Source: Cellulomonas humilata (lineage in GTDB: Bacteria > Actinomycetota > Actinomycetes > Actinomycetales > Cellulomonadaceae). Taken from it: 64,000 nucleotides of DNA. Positions 9,359 through 17,985 of the stretch are shown in pieces. Numbering within the stretch: the stretch's first letter is position 1; the number at the start of each line of letters is the position of its first letter. A program made the translations under genes and the position numbers. The stretch is from assembly GCF_013359775.1 (NCBI RefSeq), contig NZ_JABMCI010000048.1, positions 1 to 64,000 on the forward strand, read 5' to 3'. Under the pieces are notes generated by a model. That model was not told the DNA's origin, did not search any database, and worked only from the letters and a program-made list of their open reading frames with translations.

Positions 9359-10173
9359 CGCAGCTCGAAGCCCTGCGCCTGGAGGGCGGAGCGCAGCTGG
9401 TCCCGGCCGTTGAGCGCCGCGGGACCGGACAGCCGGGCGAGCACCCGCTCCACCCAGGAGTGCGACAACCCCTCCTCGGCGTAGAAGTCCCCGATCCGGC
9501 CCTCGTAGGCGGCGACCGCGTCGGCGTGCTCGGCGTCGTCGTACGTCTCGTGGTGCAGCACCGCCGACTGCGGCAGGCGCGGCTTGATGCGGGCGTTCTC
9601 GCTCAGGTCCGGCCGACCGACCACGAGGCCGAACGCGGCGAACACGTGCTGGGGCAGGTGGAGCAGCGCCGCGACCTCGGCGGGCCGGTTGCGCAGCGCG
9701 CCGATGTACACGGTGCCGAGGCCCAGCGACTCGGCGGCGAGCACCGCGTTCTGCGCGGCCAGGGCGGCGTCGACGAAGCCGACGACGGCGGACTCGAGGA
9801 AGTCGGCACCCTCGGTCGGTGCCTGGTGCGCGGCCGCGATGGCGTGGGCGCGCCCGAGGTCCACGAGCCAGACGAGCAGGAGCGGGGCCGCCGTGATGTG
9901 CTCCTGGTCGCCCGCGAGCGCCGACAGGGCCGCCCGGCGCTCGTCGTCGCGCACCGCCACGACGCTCCACAGCTGGAGGTTGGAGCTGGTGGCAGCGGAC
10001 TGCGCCGCGGCGACGACCGCCGCGAGCTCGGCGTCCGTGACGGGGTCGGGCAGGTAGCGGCGCACCGAGCGGTGAGCCAGCTGGAGCTCGATGACGTCCG
10101 TGCTGGCGACGTCGAGGGGCGCCGCGCCGCCGTAGCGCGCGGCGACGGCGGACGGGAGGAGATCGACGGACAT
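9355..10173 (-). CDS. nitroreductase-family FMN oxidoreductase (NfsA/NfrA type)
   Basis: 272 residues from the ATG at 10173; AGGGA lies a few bases upstream, and longer starts lack a ribosome site. Family features: HRSVRRYLPDPVTDAEL near the N-terminus (FMN phosphate arginines), AAQSAATSSNLQLWSVV, a central ESLGLGTVYIGALRN and FGLVVGRPD, with SENARIKPRLPQ near the end. NfsA-type enzymes reduce FMN or nitro compounds with NADPH. First gene of the unit and well placed to supply reduced FMN to the LLM monooxygenases. No other flavin reductase is visible in the sulfur region. Confidence 0.88.
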   Translation of the reverse strand: MSVDLLPSAVAARYGGAAPLDVASTDVIELQLAHRSVRRYLPDPVTDAELAAVVAAAQSAATSSNLQLWSVVAVRDDERRAALSALAGDQEHITAAPLLLVWLVDLGRAHAIAAAHQAPTEGADFLESAVVGFVDAALAAQNAVLAAESLGLGTVYIGALRNRPAEVAALLHLPQHVFAAFGLVVGRPDLSENARIKPRLPQSAVLHHETYDDAEHADAVAAYEGRIGDFYAEEGLSHSWVERVLARLSGPAALNGRDQLRSALQAQGFELR

Positions 10174-10248
10174 GGCGGTTCCCTGGGGTGTCGGACGCGT
10201 GCCCACCGTTGCGGCGGGCTGGGTCGCGCTCGGGAGCACCTGCGTGCT

Positions 10249-10297
10249 GCTCCCCCTGCCGAGCCATACAGGGGAGCTCCTGACCTGCGCAGGAGGG
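10249..10297. promoter_or_regulatory. stacked inverted repeats in the 251-bp divergent spacer
   Basis: The spacer 10174-10424 separates the nitroreductase unit from a divergent LLM gene. It contains GCTCCCCCTG (10249-10258) facing CAGGGGAGC (10269-10277), one bulge. It also has CTCCTG (10277-10282) facing CAGGAG (10290-10295), and within that the perfect 10-bp palindrome CCTGCGCAGG (10284-10293). These overlap the expected transcription start of the minus-strand promoter, so they could be an operator or an early mRNA structure. No short cysteine-containing reading frame with a ribosome site was found here. Confidence 0.4.
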
Positions 10298-10343
10298 TCG
10301 GCTCCACGCCTGGCGATGTCAACGATCGGGACGGCCTTCTCAC
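10294..10343 (-). promoter_or_regulatory. candidate promoter of the nitroreductase-to-nadD unit with upstream GTGAGA box
   Basis: Reading the minus strand: GTGAGA (10343-10338), 15 nt, TTGACA (10322-10317), 17 nt, GACCCT (10299-10294). The -35 matches consensus exactly; the -10 is weak. The GTGAGA box lies at the same distance from the -35 as in three other sulfur promoters of this window, which is the main reason to trust it. Start of transcription would be near 10287, inside the palindrome at 10284-10293. Confidence 0.55.
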
Positions 10344-10424
10344 ATCGCGGGATCCTCGACCCAGATGCTCGCGTGGGCGCGGCCCGTCCCGCACGCTGCC
10401 CTCCCGGCTCGGACAGGAGGACCC

Positions 10425-11705
10425 ATGGCGCCCAGACACCTGCGCCTCGGCGTGCACCACACGGTGGTAGGCCAGCACGCGGGCGCGTGGCGGATCAGCA
10501 CGCAGCCCACGGACTCCGAGTCGCTCGGGCAGCACCTGGCCGCGGCTCGGGTGGCGCAGGACGCGGGCCTCGACTTCCTCCTGCTCACCGACGTGCTGGG
10601 CGAGCAGGGCGACCCCGTCTCCCCCGGCTTCCACCCGCGGCTCGAACCCGCCGTGCTGCTCGGCGCGCTCGCGGCGTCGACCAGCAGCATCGGGCTCGTC
10701 GGCAGCTTCTCGACCACGTTCCAGGAGCCGTACGCCCTGGCGCGCCAGCTCTCCAGCCTCGACCACGTCTCCGGCGGACGGGCGGGCTGGAACATCGTCA
10801 CCTCGTTCCGGCCCGGACTGCCCGGCCTGCCGCCGCACGCCGAGCGCTACGCCCGGGCGCACGAGGTGGTGACCACTGCCGCGCAGCTGTGGGACGCGTG
10901 GGAGCCGGACGCCCTCGTGCGCGACCGGCGCACCGGAGCGGTGGTCGACCCGTCACGGGTGCACCGGGTGCAGCACGAGCGCGGGGTGCTGCCGGCGTCC
11001 CGGTCCCCGCAGGGACGACCCGTGCTGTTCCAGGCGGGCGCGTCCGAGGACGGGCTGGCGCTCGCCGCCCGGTGCGCCGACGTGGTGCTCACCTCGCAGG
11101 ACCACCTGCCCGACGCCCGCGCCCACTACGCCGAGCTCAAGGCCCGCGTGGCCGACGCCGGACGGGACCCGGACGACGTCCTGGTCGTGCCGGGCGTGAT
11201 GGTGCTGGTCGGCTCCAGCCGCGCCCAGGCCCAGGACGTGCACGCTCGGCTGACCGAGGTCCTCGACGACGACGCCGCCCGACGCCGGCTGTCCGCGATC
11301 CTCGGTTGGGACACGTCGGCGCTGCCGTTCGACGCGCCCGTCGAACCCGCCCCGGCGATGACCGAGGGCCACCGCAGCCGGGCTGCCCTGCTGCACCGGC
11401 GGGCCACCCGGGAGAACCTGAGCGTCGGCGAGCTCGCGCGCGTCGCGGAGGCCACCCGCGGACACCGGCTGGTCGTCGGCACGGCGCAGGACGTGGCCGA
11501 CGAGCTGATCGGCTGGTTCGAGGACGGTGCCGCCGACGGCTTCCTTGTCGGACCGGCGGTGATGCCGTCGGGCCTGCGCCGGTTCGCCCGCGACGTCGTC
11601 CCGCTGCTCGCCCGCCACCGGCCGCCCGGGCGGACCGGCGGAACCCTGCGCGAGCGTCTCGGCCTGCCGCTGGGACCCCGCACGCCCGCGGGGCCCCAGC
11701 GCTGA
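10425..11705 (+). CDS. NtaA/DmoA-family LLM monooxygenase
   Basis: 426 residues from the ATG at 10425, preceded by AGGAGG (10415-10420). Typical of the NtaA/SnaA/DszA/DmoA group: HLRLGVHHTVVGQHAGAWR at the N-terminus, LDHVSGGRAGWNIVTS around residues 110-125, SPQGRPVLFQAGASEDG in the central FMN region, and the C-terminal GGTLRERLGLP. These enzymes oxygenate sulfur- or amine-containing small molecules with FMNH2 from a partner reductase; the divergent nitroreductase could supply it. Its stop codon is immediately followed by the stop of the convergent hydrolase, leaving no room for a terminator. Substrate unknown. No convincing promoter was found in front of it. Confidence 0.88.
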   Translation: MAPRHLRLGVHHTVVGQHAGAWRISTQPTDSESLGQHLAAARVAQDAGLDFLLLTDVLGEQGDPVSPGFHPRLEPAVLLGALAASTSSIGLVGSFSTTFQEPYALARQLSSLDHVSGGRAGWNIVTSFRPGLPGLPPHAERYARAHEVVTTAAQLWDAWEPDALVRDRRTGAVVDPSRVHRVQHERGVLPASRSPQGRPVLFQAGASEDGLALAARCADVVLTSQDHLPDARAHYAELKARVADAGRDPDDVLVVPGVMVLVGSSRAQAQDVHARLTEVLDDDAARRRLSAILGWDTSALPFDAPVEPAPAMTEGHRSRAALLHRRATRENLSVGELARVAEATRGHRLVVGTAQDVADELIGWFEDGAADGFLVGPAVMPSGLRRFARDVVPLLARHRPPGRTGGTLRERLGLPLGPRTPAGPQR

Positions 11706-12479
11706 CTACACGTGCCGCCGTACCCAGGCCGTGGCGAGCGCCGCGACCTCGTCCTGGTGCTCGACGAACGTGTGCTCGGACCCGGCGACGACCTCCACGG
11801 CCGACCCCGCGGGTAGCCAGCGCCGCCCGGCCTCGGTGATCGCCAGCAGCGCACGCTCGCTGTGCCCGGTGTCGCCGTGGATCACCAGCACCGGCACCCG
11901 CACGGCGGTGAGCAGCTCCTCCTGGGTGCCGGTCGAGCCGACCTTGGGGCGGAGCCGGTTGACCGTGACCGTGCGACCGGACCCCTCCAGGTGCACGTCC
12001 TCGTCCCGGTACCAGGCGACCACCTGCTCCGGGGTGAGGAACGGGTAGGGCGCGTCGCCCCCGCCCGCACCGGTCAGCGCGCCCGTGAGCACCAGGGTGA
12101 CCACGGCGGACCGCTCCGGGGCGACCCGCAGCGAGACCGCGGACCCCAGGCTCTGCCCGTGCAGCACCTGGTGGGTGTACCCGAGGCCGTCCAGGTGGTC
12201 GAGCACGGTCCGCAGGTCGGCGAGCAGGTGGTCGCCGTCCACGACGTCTCCCCCCGACAGCCCGAACCCGCTGAAGTCGTACCGCAGGACCGCATGACCG
12301 AGCGCCGCGTACTCGTCGGCCAACCGGTCGAACCGGCCGCCCGCGTGCCGGTCGGACAGGAACCCGTGCGAGAGGACGACGACGCTGTCCCCGTCGGAGG
12401 GCCGGAACGTCACCGCCAGCTCCACACCGTCCGGCGTCGGCAGCCGGTACGACGTGTCCTGCGCGAGGGTCGCGGTCAT
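11706..12479 (-). CDS. alpha/beta hydrolase
   Basis: 257 residues, a serine hydrolase of the alpha/beta fold. Nucleophile elbow GQSLG at about residue 109, oxyanion region VVLSHGFLSDRH at 34-45, acid in VIHGDTGHSE, and catalytic histidine in AGSEHTFVEHQ near the C-terminus. All parts of the triad are present. Its ATG shares one base with the LLM stop upstream (TGATG). Last gene of the transporter/LLM unit. It may hydrolyse an ester or thioester linked to the imported compound, or remove an acyl group; nothing in the sequence selects one. Confidence 0.88.
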   Translation of the reverse strand: MTATLAQDTSYRLPTPDGVELAVTFRPSDGDSVVVLSHGFLSDRHAGGRFDRLADEYAALGHAVLRYDFSGFGLSGGDVVDGDHLLADLRTVLDHLDGLGYTHQVLHGQSLGSAVSLRVAPERSAVVTLVLTGALTGAGGGDAPYPFLTPEQVVAWYRDEDVHLEGSGRTVTVNRLRPKVGSTGTQEELLTAVRVPVLVIHGDTGHSERALLAITEAGRRWLPAGSAVEVVAGSEHTFVEHQDEVAALATAWVRRHV

Positions 12480-13792
12480 CAGATGCCCAGGTTCTCGCGC
12501 AGGGTGGTGCCCGCGTACTCGGTGCGGAACACCCCCAGCCGCTGGAGGTGCGGCACGACCGCCCGGCCGAACTCGTCGAACGACCCGGGGAAGTGCGTCG
12601 GCGTCACCAGGAAGCCGTCGGCCGCCCCGGACTCGAACAGCTCGGCCAGCTGCTCGGCCACCTCGACGCCGGTGCCGACGATCTGCGGGGTCAGCTCGCT
12701 GGTGGAGAACTCGATCGCCGCCTCCGCGATCGTCGCCGAGCCTCGTCGGGACCCCAGCAGCTCGTCGAGCGCGACGATCGCCCGGCTCGCGGCCTGCTCC
12801 GGAGTCGCGCGCTCCTCGATGACCTGCGCGTACGGCGTGTCGGGGGCGAGGTCGCCGAGGTCGAGCCGGGAGAACAGCCCGAAGAACTCGATGCCGGCCT
12901 CCGGCGTGATGATCGTGCGCAGGTAGTCCCGCCGCGCCTGCGCGATCGCCGTGGTCTCGCCGATGATCGGCTGCACGGCCGCGAACAGCTTGATCTTCTC
13001 CGGGTCCCGGCCCAGGGCCCGCGCCTTGTCCCGCAGGTCGTCCTTCTTCGCCCGCAGGTCGGCCTGCGTGCGCTCGATGGCGAAGATGACGTCACCCCAG
13101 CGGGCGCCGAACTCCCGGCCGCGCGGCGAGTCCCCGGCCTGGATGAGCACGGGATGGCCCTGCGGCGACCGGGGCAGGTTCAGCGGCCCCTGCACCGCGA
13201 GGTACTCGCCCTTGTAGTCGGGCGTCGCGATCTTCGCGGTGTCCGCGAAGAGCCCGGTCTCCTTGTCGGCGACCAGCGCGCCCTCCCCCCACGAGTCCCA
13301 GAGCGCCACCACCGACTCCACGAACTCGTCACCCCGGTCGTACAGCTCGTTGCGCCCGAGCTCGGTCACCTCCGGGAAGTTCGCGTAGTTGGCCGCGCCG
13401 CTCGACTGGATGATGTTCCAGGCCACGCGCCCGCCGGAGAGGTGGTCGAGGCTGGCCAGCGTCCGGGCGAGGTTGTACGGCGAGTTGAAGCTGGTGGACA
13501 GCGTGATGCCGACGCCGAGGTGCGTCGTGACGGCGGCGATCTGCGCGGCCAGCTGGGCCGGGTCGTGCTTGAGCGCGTTGCTCAGCCCGTGCGTGGCGAA
13601 CCCGGGCCGGTGGCTGACGGTCTCCGGGATGAACGCGAGGTCGAACCTCGCGTCCTCCAGGGTCCGCCCGATGTCCTGGAACAGGCGAGGGCCGAGGAAG
13701 TCCTGGGCCGAGTAAGGGTGGCGCCACGCCCCGGCGAAGTGGCCGCTGGGGAAGAGCACGTAGGCGCCGAGGAAGAGCTGTCGCTGTGTCAT
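12479..13792 (-). CDS. NtaA/DmoA-family LLM monooxygenase
   Basis: 437 residues from the ATG at 13792; AAAGGA stands about 7 bases upstream. NtaA-type features: LFLGAYVLFPSGHFAGAWRHP N-terminus, LDHLSGGRVAWNIIQSSGAANYANF in the FMN/substrate region, SPQGHPVLIQAGDSPRGREFGA, and the C-terminal RTEYAGTTLRENLGI. The TTLRENLG tail is the standard end of this family, so the protein is complete. It is cotranscribed after a peptide-type ABC importer (28 bp from the binding-protein gene), suggesting it oxidises the imported ligand. Partner reductase not in this unit. Confidence 0.9.
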   Translation of the reverse strand: MTQRQLFLGAYVLFPSGHFAGAWRHPYSAQDFLGPRLFQDIGRTLEDARFDLAFIPETVSHRPGFATHGLSNALKHDPAQLAAQIAAVTTHLGVGITLSTSFNSPYNLARTLASLDHLSGGRVAWNIIQSSGAANYANFPEVTELGRNELYDRGDEFVESVVALWDSWGEGALVADKETGLFADTAKIATPDYKGEYLAVQGPLNLPRSPQGHPVLIQAGDSPRGREFGARWGDVIFAIERTQADLRAKKDDLRDKARALGRDPEKIKLFAAVQPIIGETTAIAQARRDYLRTIITPEAGIEFFGLFSRLDLGDLAPDTPYAQVIEERATPEQAASRAIVALDELLGSRRGSATIAEAAIEFSTSELTPQIVGTGVEVAEQLAELFESGAADGFLVTPTHFPGSFDEFGRAVVPHLQRLGVFRTEYAGTTLRENLGI

Positions 13793-13820
13793 GAGGAGGT
13801 CCTTTCGGAGTGGTCGAGGG

Positions 13821-15407
13821 TCACGCCCGGCCGACTTCCTGGGCGTAGAGGTACCGAGACGGACGCGGCTCCCACGTGACTCCGCGGGAGATCGCCGCCG
13901 TGAACGGGGACGGGTAGAGGAAGACCGTGTGGGCGTCCTCTCGGTAGCTCTCCACCGCCTGCGCGACGAGGTCCGCCTGGACGTCCTTGTCGGTGGCTGC
14001 CTGGAGCTGGCGCACCAGCGCGTCGAACTCGGGGGCCACCACGTCGCTCTGGATGTGGTCGGAGGTGAACGGGTCGAACAGCGCGAACCCGTCGCGGTAC
14101 TGGCCGCCCCACATGATGTAGACGAGGTCCGCCCCCGCCTGGCTGTCGCCGTACTGGCGCTCCAGCCACGCCGGGAACGGCGTCTGCGTGATCGTCAGCT
14201 CCACGCCGACCTCGGCCCACTGGGCCTTGATCGCCTGCGACGCCAGGTCCGCCGAGACGTAGGTGCCGGACGGCACGTCGACCTCGAGCGTGATGCCGTC
14301 GGCGTAGCCCGCGTCGACCAGCAGCTGCTTCGCCTTCTTCGGGTCGTACGGGTAGGCCTCCACGTCCTCGACCTCGGTCTGGTACGGCTCGAAGGTCACC
14401 TGACCGGGCAGGGGCTCGACGGCGTCGTGGAAGAGGCCCGTGATGATCGTCTTCTTGTCGGTCGCGTAGTTCAGCGCCTGCCGGACGCGCACGTCGGCCA
14501 GCGGCGTGCCGGCCTTCTCCTCGTTGATCGCCAGGACGAGCGGCTGCGGGCCGACGCCCAGGATCGTGTCGTAGGTGTCGGAGTCCTCGAACTGGTCGAG
14601 GCTGAGCGGCTCCACGTTCAGCGCGATGTCCGCCTCCTCGGCCTGGAGGGCCGCGACGCGCTGGGCTTCCGACGCCAGCACCGTGTACCTGACCGTCTCG
14701 AACGCCGGCTTCGGGCCCGCGTAGTACGGGTTGAGCGAGAGCTCGGCGCCGTTCTCCAGGTCGAGGGAGTCGATCTTGTACGGGCCGCTGCCGAGGGACT
14801 CGGTGTCGATGTTGTGGCCCTGCGCGAACGTCGGGTCGATGATCCACGAGCTCCACAACCGTCCGGGCAGGTCCAGCGCCGGGGCGGTCAGGTGGAAGAG
14901 CACGGTCGTCGGGTCCGGCGACGTGACCGAGCCGACGAACTTGCGCAGCGGGGCGCCGGTGGTTCCCTTGTAGGCCGGGTCGAGCAGCTGCTGGAAGTTC
15001 CAGACGATCGTGTCGGCGGTCAGCGGCGTGCCGTCGGAGAACACGGCGTCCGTCCGGATGGTGAACGACCACTCGAGGTCGGAGAGCTGCTCCCACGACG
15101 TGGCCAGAGACGGGACCACCTCGGTGGACGGCGAGACGGAGGTCAGCGCCTCGTACACGGAGCCGACCACGGCGCCCTGGCTGTCCGGCGAGCCGCCCTT
15201 GTGCGGGTTCACGCTGGTCAGCTGGCGCGACAGGACCAGCCGCAGCGTGTCGCCGACCTCGGGCAGCGGGGCGTCGGAGGACTGCGACGCGGCGGGGTCG
15301 GCCGGCGCGGCGGCGTCGGAGCAGGCCGCGAGCGCCGAGAGCGCGAGGACGGCGGCGAGGAGGGTCGGGACGAGGCGTCGCCGACGGAGGGGGGACGGGG
15401 TGGACAC
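13821..15407 (-). CDS. family 5 extracellular solute-binding lipoprotein of an ABC importer
   Basis: 528 residues from a GTG at 15407 with AGGA just upstream. It begins with a basic n-region (PSPLRRRRLVP), a hydrophobic stretch and the lipobox LAAC (ALSALAACSDA), so it is a lipoprotein anchored outside. An ATG at 15461 overlapping the ATPase stop would add 18 residues in front of the signal peptide and is less likely. The body has the DppA/OppA fold: SYxxLTS-like ALTSVSPSTEVVPSLATSWEQ, DAVFSDGTPLTADTIVWNFQQL, and the large C-terminal lobe ending in YAQEVGRA. The family binds peptides, but clusters with LLM enzymes often move other organosulfur ligands. Confidence 0.9.
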   Translation of the reverse strand: MSTPSPLRRRRLVPTLLAAVLALSALAACSDAAAPADPAASQSSDAPLPEVGDTLRLVLSRQLTSVNPHKGGSPDSQGAVVGSVYEALTSVSPSTEVVPSLATSWEQLSDLEWSFTIRTDAVFSDGTPLTADTIVWNFQQLLDPAYKGTTGAPLRKFVGSVTSPDPTTVLFHLTAPALDLPGRLWSSWIIDPTFAQGHNIDTESLGSGPYKIDSLDLENGAELSLNPYYAGPKPAFETVRYTVLASEAQRVAALQAEEADIALNVEPLSLDQFEDSDTYDTILGVGPQPLVLAINEEKAGTPLADVRVRQALNYATDKKTIITGLFHDAVEPLPGQVTFEPYQTEVEDVEAYPYDPKKAKQLLVDAGYADGITLEVDVPSGTYVSADLASQAIKAQWAEVGVELTITQTPFPAWLERQYGDSQAGADLVYIMWGGQYRDGFALFDPFTSDHIQSDVVAPEFDALVRQLQAATDKDVQADLVAQAVESYREDAHTVFLYPSPFTAAISRGVTWEPRPSRYLYAQEVGRA

Positions 15408-15457
15408 AGGATCCTGCTTTCGGGTCGGACCGGCAGGCAGCCGGTCGGGAGGGGTGG

Positions 15458-17098
15458 TCATGCGAAGGACCGTCCGGGGACGGCGGCGACGAGCGCCTGG
15501 GTGTAGGGGTGCTGGGGGCGCTCCAGCACGGCGTCGGTGCGGCCGCGCTCGACGACGGAGCCGTCCTTGAGCACCACGACGTCGTCGCACAGGTAGCGGA
15601 CGACGCCGAGGTCGTGGGAGATGAACAGGTAGGTCAGGCCCCGCTCGGCGCGCAGCCGTGCGAGGAGCTGGAGGATCCGGGCCTGCACGGACAGGTCCAG
15701 CGCGGAGACCGGCTCGTCGGCGACCACCAGCGACGGGTCGCTGGCCAGGGCGCGCGCGATGCCGACGCGTTGGCGCTGGCCACCCGAGAGCTCGCTCGGC
15801 AGCCGGTCGCGGAAGTCCCGCGGCAGCTCGACCTCGTCGAGCAGCGAGTCGATCCGTCGGGACACGTCCCGCCGTGCGATGTCGACGTGGTTGAGCTCCA
15901 GCGGCTCGCGCAGGGTCTGGCCGACCGTGAGCCGCGGGTCGAGCGACGAGTACGGGTCCTGGAACACGTACTGCACCTCGCGGCGCCAGCGGGTGCGCTG
16001 CGTGCGGTCGAACCGGCGCAGGTCCGTGCCCTCGAACTCCACGGAGCCGCTGTCGGCGGTCTCCAGCCCGACGAGGATGCGGGCCAGGGTGGTCTTGCCC
16101 GACCCCGACTCCCCCACGATCCCGAGCGCCTGCCCGCGGCGGACCTCCAGGTCCACCCCGTCGAGCGCCACGTGCCGGCGCCGGCCGTGGGCGCCGCGCA
16201 CGGCGAACGCCCGCCGCAGCTCGCGCACACTCACCTGCGGCACCTCGGTCGGCGGCGGCTCCGGGGTGCGTCCGCGCACGAGCCGGCTCGGCACGGCGGC
16301 CAGCAGGCGGCGGGTGTACTCGTGCTGCGGGTCGCCCAGCACGTCCGTGGTCGGCCCGGACTCGACGACGCGGCCTGCCGACATGACGTGCACGCGGTCG
16401 GCACGGTCGGCGATCACCCCGATGTCGTGACTGACCAGCAGCACGCCGAGGCCGAGCCTCTCCCGCAGGTCGTCGAGCAGGTCGAGCACCTGCGCCTGCA
16501 CCGACACGTCGAGCGCGGTGGTCGGCTCGTCGGCCACGAGCAGCCGCGGCGACCGGGCGAGCGCCAGCGCGATGACGACACGCTGGTTGAGCCCGCCGGA
16601 CAGCTCGTGCGGGAACGCGTGCAAGGTCTTGTGCACGTCGTCGATCCCGACCAGCCGCAGCAGGTCCGCCGCCCGCTCGCGCACCTCGCGCCGGTCCGTG
16701 CCCGCCGGCAGCGCCTCGGCCACCTGCGTGGCGATGCGCAGCCGGGGGTTGAGCGACGGGGTGGGGTTCTGGAACACGACCCCGAGGTGGTCGGCCAGGT
16801 GCTGACGCGCGGGCTTCTCCGGGAGGTCGAGGACCGACCGGCCGGCCACCTCCACCTCGCCGCCGCGCACCTCGATGCCCCAGGGCAGCAGCCCGGCGAC
16901 GGCCAGCGCGGTGAGGGTCTTCCCGGAGCCCGACTCCCCCACGATCCCGACGGTCTCGCCCTCGCGGACCTCGAGGTCGACGCCGTGCACGAGCAGGTCC
17001 GTCCTGCCCCTGAGCCCGACCTCGAGCCCGCGGACCGCGAGCGCGACCGGGCTCAGGGGTGGGGCGTCGAGGAGTGCGGTGTCGAGGCTGAGGCTCAT
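15458..17098 (-). CDS. fused two-domain ABC importer ATPase (DppD-DppF type)
   Basis: 546 residues from the ATG at 17098, which overlaps the permease stop. Two ATPase domains in one chain. Domain 1: Walker A GESGSGKTLTA near residue 55, signature LSGGLNQRV, Walker B RLLVADEPTTALD. Domain 2: Walker A GESGSGKTTLA near 330, signature [15 protein letters not shown], Walker [14 protein letters not shown]. Both keep the H-loop (SHDIGVI, SHDLGVV). The oligopeptide-type C-terminal extension PQHPYTQALVAAVPG is present. It powers the importer formed with the two permeases beside it. The signature of domain 1 has Asn for the usual Arg (GGLNQR), a mild deviation. Confidence 0.93.
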   Translation of the reverse strand: MSLSLDTALLDAPPLSPVALAVRGLEVGLRGRTDLLVHGVDLEVREGETVGIVGESGSGKTLTALAVAGLLPWGIEVRGGEVEVAGRSVLDLPEKPARQHLADHLGVVFQNPTPSLNPRLRIATQVAEALPAGTDRREVRERAADLLRLVGIDDVHKTLHAFPHELSGGLNQRVVIALALARSPRLLVADEPTTALDVSVQAQVLDLLDDLRERLGLGVLLVSHDIGVIADRADRVHVMSAGRVVESGPTTDVLGDPQHEYTRRLLAAVPSRLVRGRTPEPPPTEVPQVSVRELRRAFAVRGAHGRRRHVALDGVDLEVRRGQALGIVGESGSGKTTLARILVGLETADSGSVEFEGTDLRRFDRTQRTRWRREVQYVFQDPYSSLDPRLTVGQTLREPLELNHVDIARRDVSRRIDSLLDEVELPRDFRDRLPSELSGGQRQRVGIARALASDPSLVVADEPVSALDLSVQARILQLLARLRAERGLTYLFISHDLGVVRYLCDDVVVLKDGSVVERGRTDAVLERPQHPYTQALVAAVPGRSFA

Positions 17099-17985
17099 CG
17101 GGGTGCTCCTTTGGTTCCGGCGCGGCCAGTGCCGAACCGCTCGGCCAGACCGTCGCCGAGCAGCTGGAGGGCGACGATCGTGAGGATCAGTGCGAGACCG
17201 GGGAAGATCGCCAGCCACCAGGCGGTGGACAGGCGCGCCTGCCCGGCGGCGACCATGGCGCCCCAGTCCGGCTGGGGCGGCTGGATGCCCAAGCCGAGGA
17301 AGCCCAGGCTCGACTCGAGCAGGAGGATGGCCGACGCGCTCAGGGTGAACGCGACGAAGAACAGGGGCAGCACGCTCGGCAGCAGGTGCCGCCAGGCGAT
17401 GGCGCCGCGGCCCGCGCCCGCGACACGCGCGGCCTCGATGTACGGCTGCCGCACGACCGCCCGGGCGTGGCCCCGGATGACCCGGAACGTGAGCACCCAG
17501 GACCCGAGCACCAGCACGACGACCAGTGGCACGAACGAGTTGCCGACGAACGAGAGGATGACGATCGCGAGCACGATGGTCGGCACCGCCAGCTGGACGT
17601 CCGCGAGCCGACCGCCGATCGCGTCCACCGCACCGCCGAGCAGGGCGCCGAGGACCGCGAGCGCCAGCCCCGCGACGGAGGCGACCAGTCCCGGGACCAC
17701 GGTGATGACCAGAGCGGACCGACCCCCGTGGACGACGCGCGTGAGGATGTCCCGGCCGAGCTCGTCGGTGCCGAACAAGTGGGTGGGCGACGGCGGCTGG
17801 AGGATGGCGAGGAAGTCCTGCTCGAGCGGGTCCCCGACCAGCCACGGCGCCGCCGCGGTGACCAGGACGACGACGGCGAGCGCGACGGCACCGGCGATAC
17901 CGGCCGGGCCGATCGTGCGGCGCGCGCGCCGGGTGTCGTGGGCGGCGTCGCTCGCGGCGAGGAGTCCGGCGATCTCGGCGGTCAT
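17095..17985 (-). CDS. ABC importer permease, DppC type
   Basis: 296 residues, ATG at 17985 overlapping the DppB-type stop (ATGA). About six hydrophobic segments; GTDELGRDILTRVVHGGRSAL is the typical DppC N-terminal motif, and the ATPase-contact EAA loop is EAARVAGAGRGAIAWRHLLPS at about 190-210. GFLGLGIQPPQPDWGAMV is the other family hallmark. Forms the membrane channel with the DppB-type partner. Coupled at both ends to its neighbours. Confidence 0.92.
   Translation of the reverse strand: MTAEIAGLLAASDAAHDTRRARRTIGPAGIAGAVALAVVVLVTAAAPWLVGDPLEQDFLAILQPPSPTHLFGTDELGRDILTRVVHGGRSALVITVVPGLVASVAGLALAVLGALLGGAVDAIGGRLADVQLAVPTIVLAIVILSFVGNSFVPLVVVLVLGSWVLTFRVIRGHARAVVRQPYIEAARVAGAGRGAIAWRHLLPSVLPLFFVAFTLSASAILLLESSLGFLGLGIQPPQPDWGAMVAAGQARLSTAWWLAIFPGLALILTIVALQLLGDGLAERFGTGRAGTKGAPR

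Noticed and set aside
10240..10330. SAM-type riboswitch in front of the nitroreductase unit
   Set aside because: Hairpins are present but no conserved SAM-I/II/IV core sequence could be recognised.
10174..10424. Cysteine leader peptide in the nitroreductase/LLM spacer
   Set aside because: Short frames in both directions either lack a ribosome site or run into the gene in frame; none has C-terminal Cys codons behind GGAGG.
15461..15461. ATG at 15461 as start of the binding protein (ATGA overlap with the ATPase)
   Set aside because: It would place 18 residues ahead of the signal peptide; GTG at 15407 has AGGA upstream and a proper lipoprotein n-region. Kept only as an alternative.
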